NCBI RefSeq assembly: GCF_001949145.1
Contig: NW_019091579.1
Coordinates: 204,759 to 237,818 of the forward strand
Direction of reading: 5' to 3'
Length of the DNA stretch: 33,060 nt
Origin: Acanthaster planci
Taxonomy: Eukaryota > Echinodermata > Asteroidea > Valvatida > Acanthasteridae
Part shown: positions 30,680-33,060 of the stretch, in pieces
Layout: every line of letters begins with the position of its first letter
Numbering within the stretch: position 1 is the stretch's first letter
Notes under the pieces: model-generated
Database searches by the model: none
Told to the model about the DNA's origin: nothing
What the model saw: only the letters and a program-made list of their open reading frames with translations
Made by a program: the position numbers and the translations under genes

Positions 30680-32498
30680 ATGGCTATGGATCAGATTGAT
30701 GTAAGTACACACAGCTTCAACACACTCAGTTATACCTACATATACCTTACTACATGTACATGTATCTACAGTTGTAAATCTGTGAGTGTAAAATCAATGT
30801 TTTTGTTCTGCTGCAAAGTTCAATGACATGGGTTTCCCCTTTCTCCTTTGCTGACAAATAATCGTTGAATCCATGAATGTGTTATTTGATAATTTGCATT
30901 AAAACGACTAACCTCACCCACCCTGCACTGTAGGTCTACATGTACATGTACGTTTGTTCTTCCAAAAGAAAACATTGTTGATGTTTCAGTCTACATGATT
31001 CCTGAAGATTGATCATGTAATCCTAAACGAATAATGAGCGCAGGATCGTCTTGTTCATAATTTGAAGTTTTGAACCTCAGCATGTCAACAAAGTCTGAAA
31101 GTTCACAACTCTTCATGTACATGTACATGTATATAGAGCTACAGTCATTTGCAAAAGTTAAGGACCACCCATAAAAATGCATTAACCTGAAGGAAAACCA
31201 AACTTAAACTAATCAATCGTGGCAACTTGTGTTTATTTTCAGTGTGTAACCTTACATGCAGTACCTTGGTTGAACATTTTTGACTACATTTCCATGATTT
31301 GACATGTTAACAGTCTAATATTCATTGTTCCCTCCTGTATTTCTGGTTGCTAAGACTGGCTTTTTTTTTTACCCATGCTGCCTTACAGACAAAATGTCAT
31401 ACAAGACCTGCCTTTGCAAAAAGATTTATTCAAATGGGTATATAGCACTACATTGATGTTATGCACCACTGTAAAACATGATAAGTAATCATTCAGTGAG
31501 ACAGTGTAATGCAGCCCAGTGACAGAAATACCAATCAAATTCCAAGTGGTCTTAAACTTTTGCAAATGACTGTATTGAAAACAGGAGAAGTTTTGGCTTG
31601 GACATGTCTGTTGGACCCAAACACAGATATTCACATATGCCAAGATAAAGTTGTGCATTCTGTCATGTCTGTTTGCTGATGTTACATCACAGCCCATATT
31701 CAAGCATTCAGACTACATTTTTCTTCATGGTTTCATTGAATGTAGTTACCGCAGGCCCAGAATATTGGTCAAGCCTTCTGCACGCAGTACTACAATACAT
31801 TTGACATGGACCGCAAACTTCTTGCACCCCTATTCACTGTAAGTACCTGCAGAAAATTTTCCCCACTGACAGATAGTAAAACTTAAGGTATATAGCACCA
31901 ACTCTCATTCAAAGCTCCCCTTTGCATCAAACTTTGACTGCTGCAATTTGGGAGATGATTTTTTTCACGACTGAGAGTGTAATGCATCTCCGAGGGTGAT
32001 ATATCCCTTATCACAGTAGTCCCTGATTGCTATCCGGTTTGTGACTTCATCATAGACGCAGACTTGCCATGATTTGCAGGCTTCCATTAGGTGATCACTG
32101 AAATGATGTCGTCCGTGTAAAAGGCCATTAGTGCATGTAACTCTTATGTGCAGTGCATGTATAGTGGACGTTGGTTAAACTGAACTGACGTCACACTTAC
32201 GAACCAGATTGGTACATGTATATCCCTGTCTTGAGTTCTTTGTAACAGTTTCTTCTCCTGAAAATCTGCAATAAACATTCAAATGAAAATCACGGCAAAC
32301 GGGTCATGTTTTCATAAACTTGTAAAACGACCTCTCTGTGGCAACCTCTTGGTGGCGTGCTGTATTATGAATTGCCCGTATTCCACTTGACCTTTGACAC
32401 GGCTTAATTTCCATTTTCCATTTGTACAGGATGTATCTATCATGTCGTTTGAAGGAGACGTAAAGGTTGGAGTGAATGACATCATACAGAAACTAACG
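30680..32498 (+). CDS. NUTF2: NUTF2/NTF2, nuclear transport factor 2 (5' part, gene continues off the right edge)
   Basis: Three coding exons, all phase 0: 30680-30700 (MAMDQID), 31755-31838 (AQNIGQAFCTQYYNTFDMD then RKLLAPLFT) and 32430-32498 (DVSIMSFEGDVKVGVNDIIQ then KLT). Donors are GTAAGT, GTAAGT and GTATGT. The 58 residues line up with the N-terminal half of NTF2 (I..F..HYY..FD.DR..L...Y.D.S...EG....G...I..KL); the complete family protein is about 127 residues. From family knowledge, NTF2 is a small homodimeric cone-fold protein that binds RanGDP and FG-nucleoporins and carries RanGDP into the nucleus, sustaining the Ran gradient. The start is the first ATG in a 5' leader that may begin a spliced exon (acceptor-like TTTTCATCTTCAAG before about 30648). 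Missing residues would be encoded beyond the window. Confidence 0.87.
31142..31572. mobile_element. Tc1/mariner-type MITE in NUTF2 intron 1
   Basis: The ends CAGTCATTTGCAAAAGTTAA (from 31142) and TTAAACTTTTGCAAATGACTG (ending 31572) are near-perfect inverted repeats. TA dinucleotides flank both sides (31140-31141 and 31573-31574). The CAGT.....CAAAAGTT terminus and TA target sites are typical of Tc1/mariner transposons. At 431 bp, with no transposase frame, it is non-autonomous. Confidence 0.85.
31839..32429. other. NUTF2 intron 2
   Basis: Intronic DNA with a TGTACATG-type word near 32213. Nothing else was recognised. Confidence 0.5.
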
Positions 32499-33060
32499 GT
32501 ATGTGGACCGGACACGTCGTGACCCAATACACAATCTGCCAAAGTTCCGTAAGATACACAGCTTTGGATGCGCACTAGATTTGTCTTGTGTGTTCCGGTA
32601 TCGATGAACGATGTGGCAACATGCACTTTGACTTTTGAGAAAGAACAACTAAAACAGTACCTGGGCTCATTACGGTCCAACAGCTAGTGAGCACTATTGT
32701 ATTTAATTGGGAGGGGGGTTTGCTTGGAACTTGATACCCATTTCTGTATCAACAAAGTGCACTGTACATCCTTATAGACAACCTATTTGAATGATTCCTT
32801 CCAAGCCATGTGTACATGTAGCTGACATAATGAAACCCAAAATTGTTGACATGAGATACCGGTATCTTGATCTTGGGCTATGCGTCTGAAGAGAGTTATA
32901 CCGTGAGTTCTAACTAGGTCAACAAGTCAACTACCAGGCCGCGAATTTCATTTTGTTTTAGGGCACTGCCATTTGGCATTGGTGGACTGGCTAAAATAAA
33001 GGGCGCTATTGCCAAACATGAGGGCATTAATGCCATCAGTATACCCAAGTTATGGGCATT
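32499..33060. other. NUTF2 intron 3 (cut by the window edge)
   Basis: Intronic sequence follows the GTATGT donor. GGGCATT-type words recur near the right edge (about 32962-33060), possibly the start of another repeat that is cut off. No further NTF2 exon is visible. Confidence 0.45.

Overview
This window is eukaryotic nuclear DNA from a draft assembly: it has a 509-base run of N inside a minisatellite, spliced genes with GT-AG introns, AATAAA signals and many short repeats. The proteins are most like deuterostome orthologues. The style of the non-coding DNA (frequent ACATGTACATGTA and TAGGCCTA words, G-tract relics, small inverted-repeat elements) suggests a marine invertebrate deuterostome, perhaps an echinoderm. 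The species cannot be fixed from the sequence alone. Gene names below come from remembered family sequences, and every exon chain was checked by hand for splice sites and reading phase.

Layout, left to right. (1) 82-3376, minus strand: the 5' end of WDR59 (GATOR2 complex), four coding exons, continuing off the left edge. (2) 3531-7305, plus strand: a complete RBFA gene (mitochondrial ribosome-binding factor A), five exons, 355 residues. Its start codon lies only 154 bp from that of WDR59, head to head, and a perfect 66-bp palindrome fills much of the gap. (3) 8430-16108, minus strand: a complete CENPT gene (inner kinetochore CENP-T), nine coding exons, 567 residues, with three N-terminal TPR[ST]LIQG motifs and a C-terminal histone fold. 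Just past its stop codon, three extra tandem copies of the terminal coding segment occur. (4) 18607 to about 24729, plus strand: a CARF/ALS2CR8-like gene (calcium-responsive transcription factor family). Six exons are well supported and two 3' exons are tentative. (5) 30680-32498, plus strand: the first three coding exons of an NTF2/NUTF2 gene, running off the right edge.

The genes do not form one pathway; each is a housekeeping or regulatory gene of a different cellular process. The order and strands CENPT(-), transcription-factor gene(+), NUTF2(+) resemble, from memory, the human 16q22.1 cluster CENPT(-)-THAP11(+)-NUTF2(+). Human WDR59 is on the same chromosome arm, so the window looks like a piece of an ancient linkage group.

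Introns and intergenic stretches hold minisatellites (278-835, 8109-8510, 10625-11482), a 470-bp element with 16-bp terminal inverted repeats and a core of palindromic 21-mers (16450-16919), a 959-bp foldback element whose ends are inverted tandem arrays (27490-28448), a Tc1/mariner-type MITE with TA duplications (31142-31572), and a small CpG-rich foldback (about 23855-24038). No tRNA, rRNA, CRISPR or viral gene was recognised.
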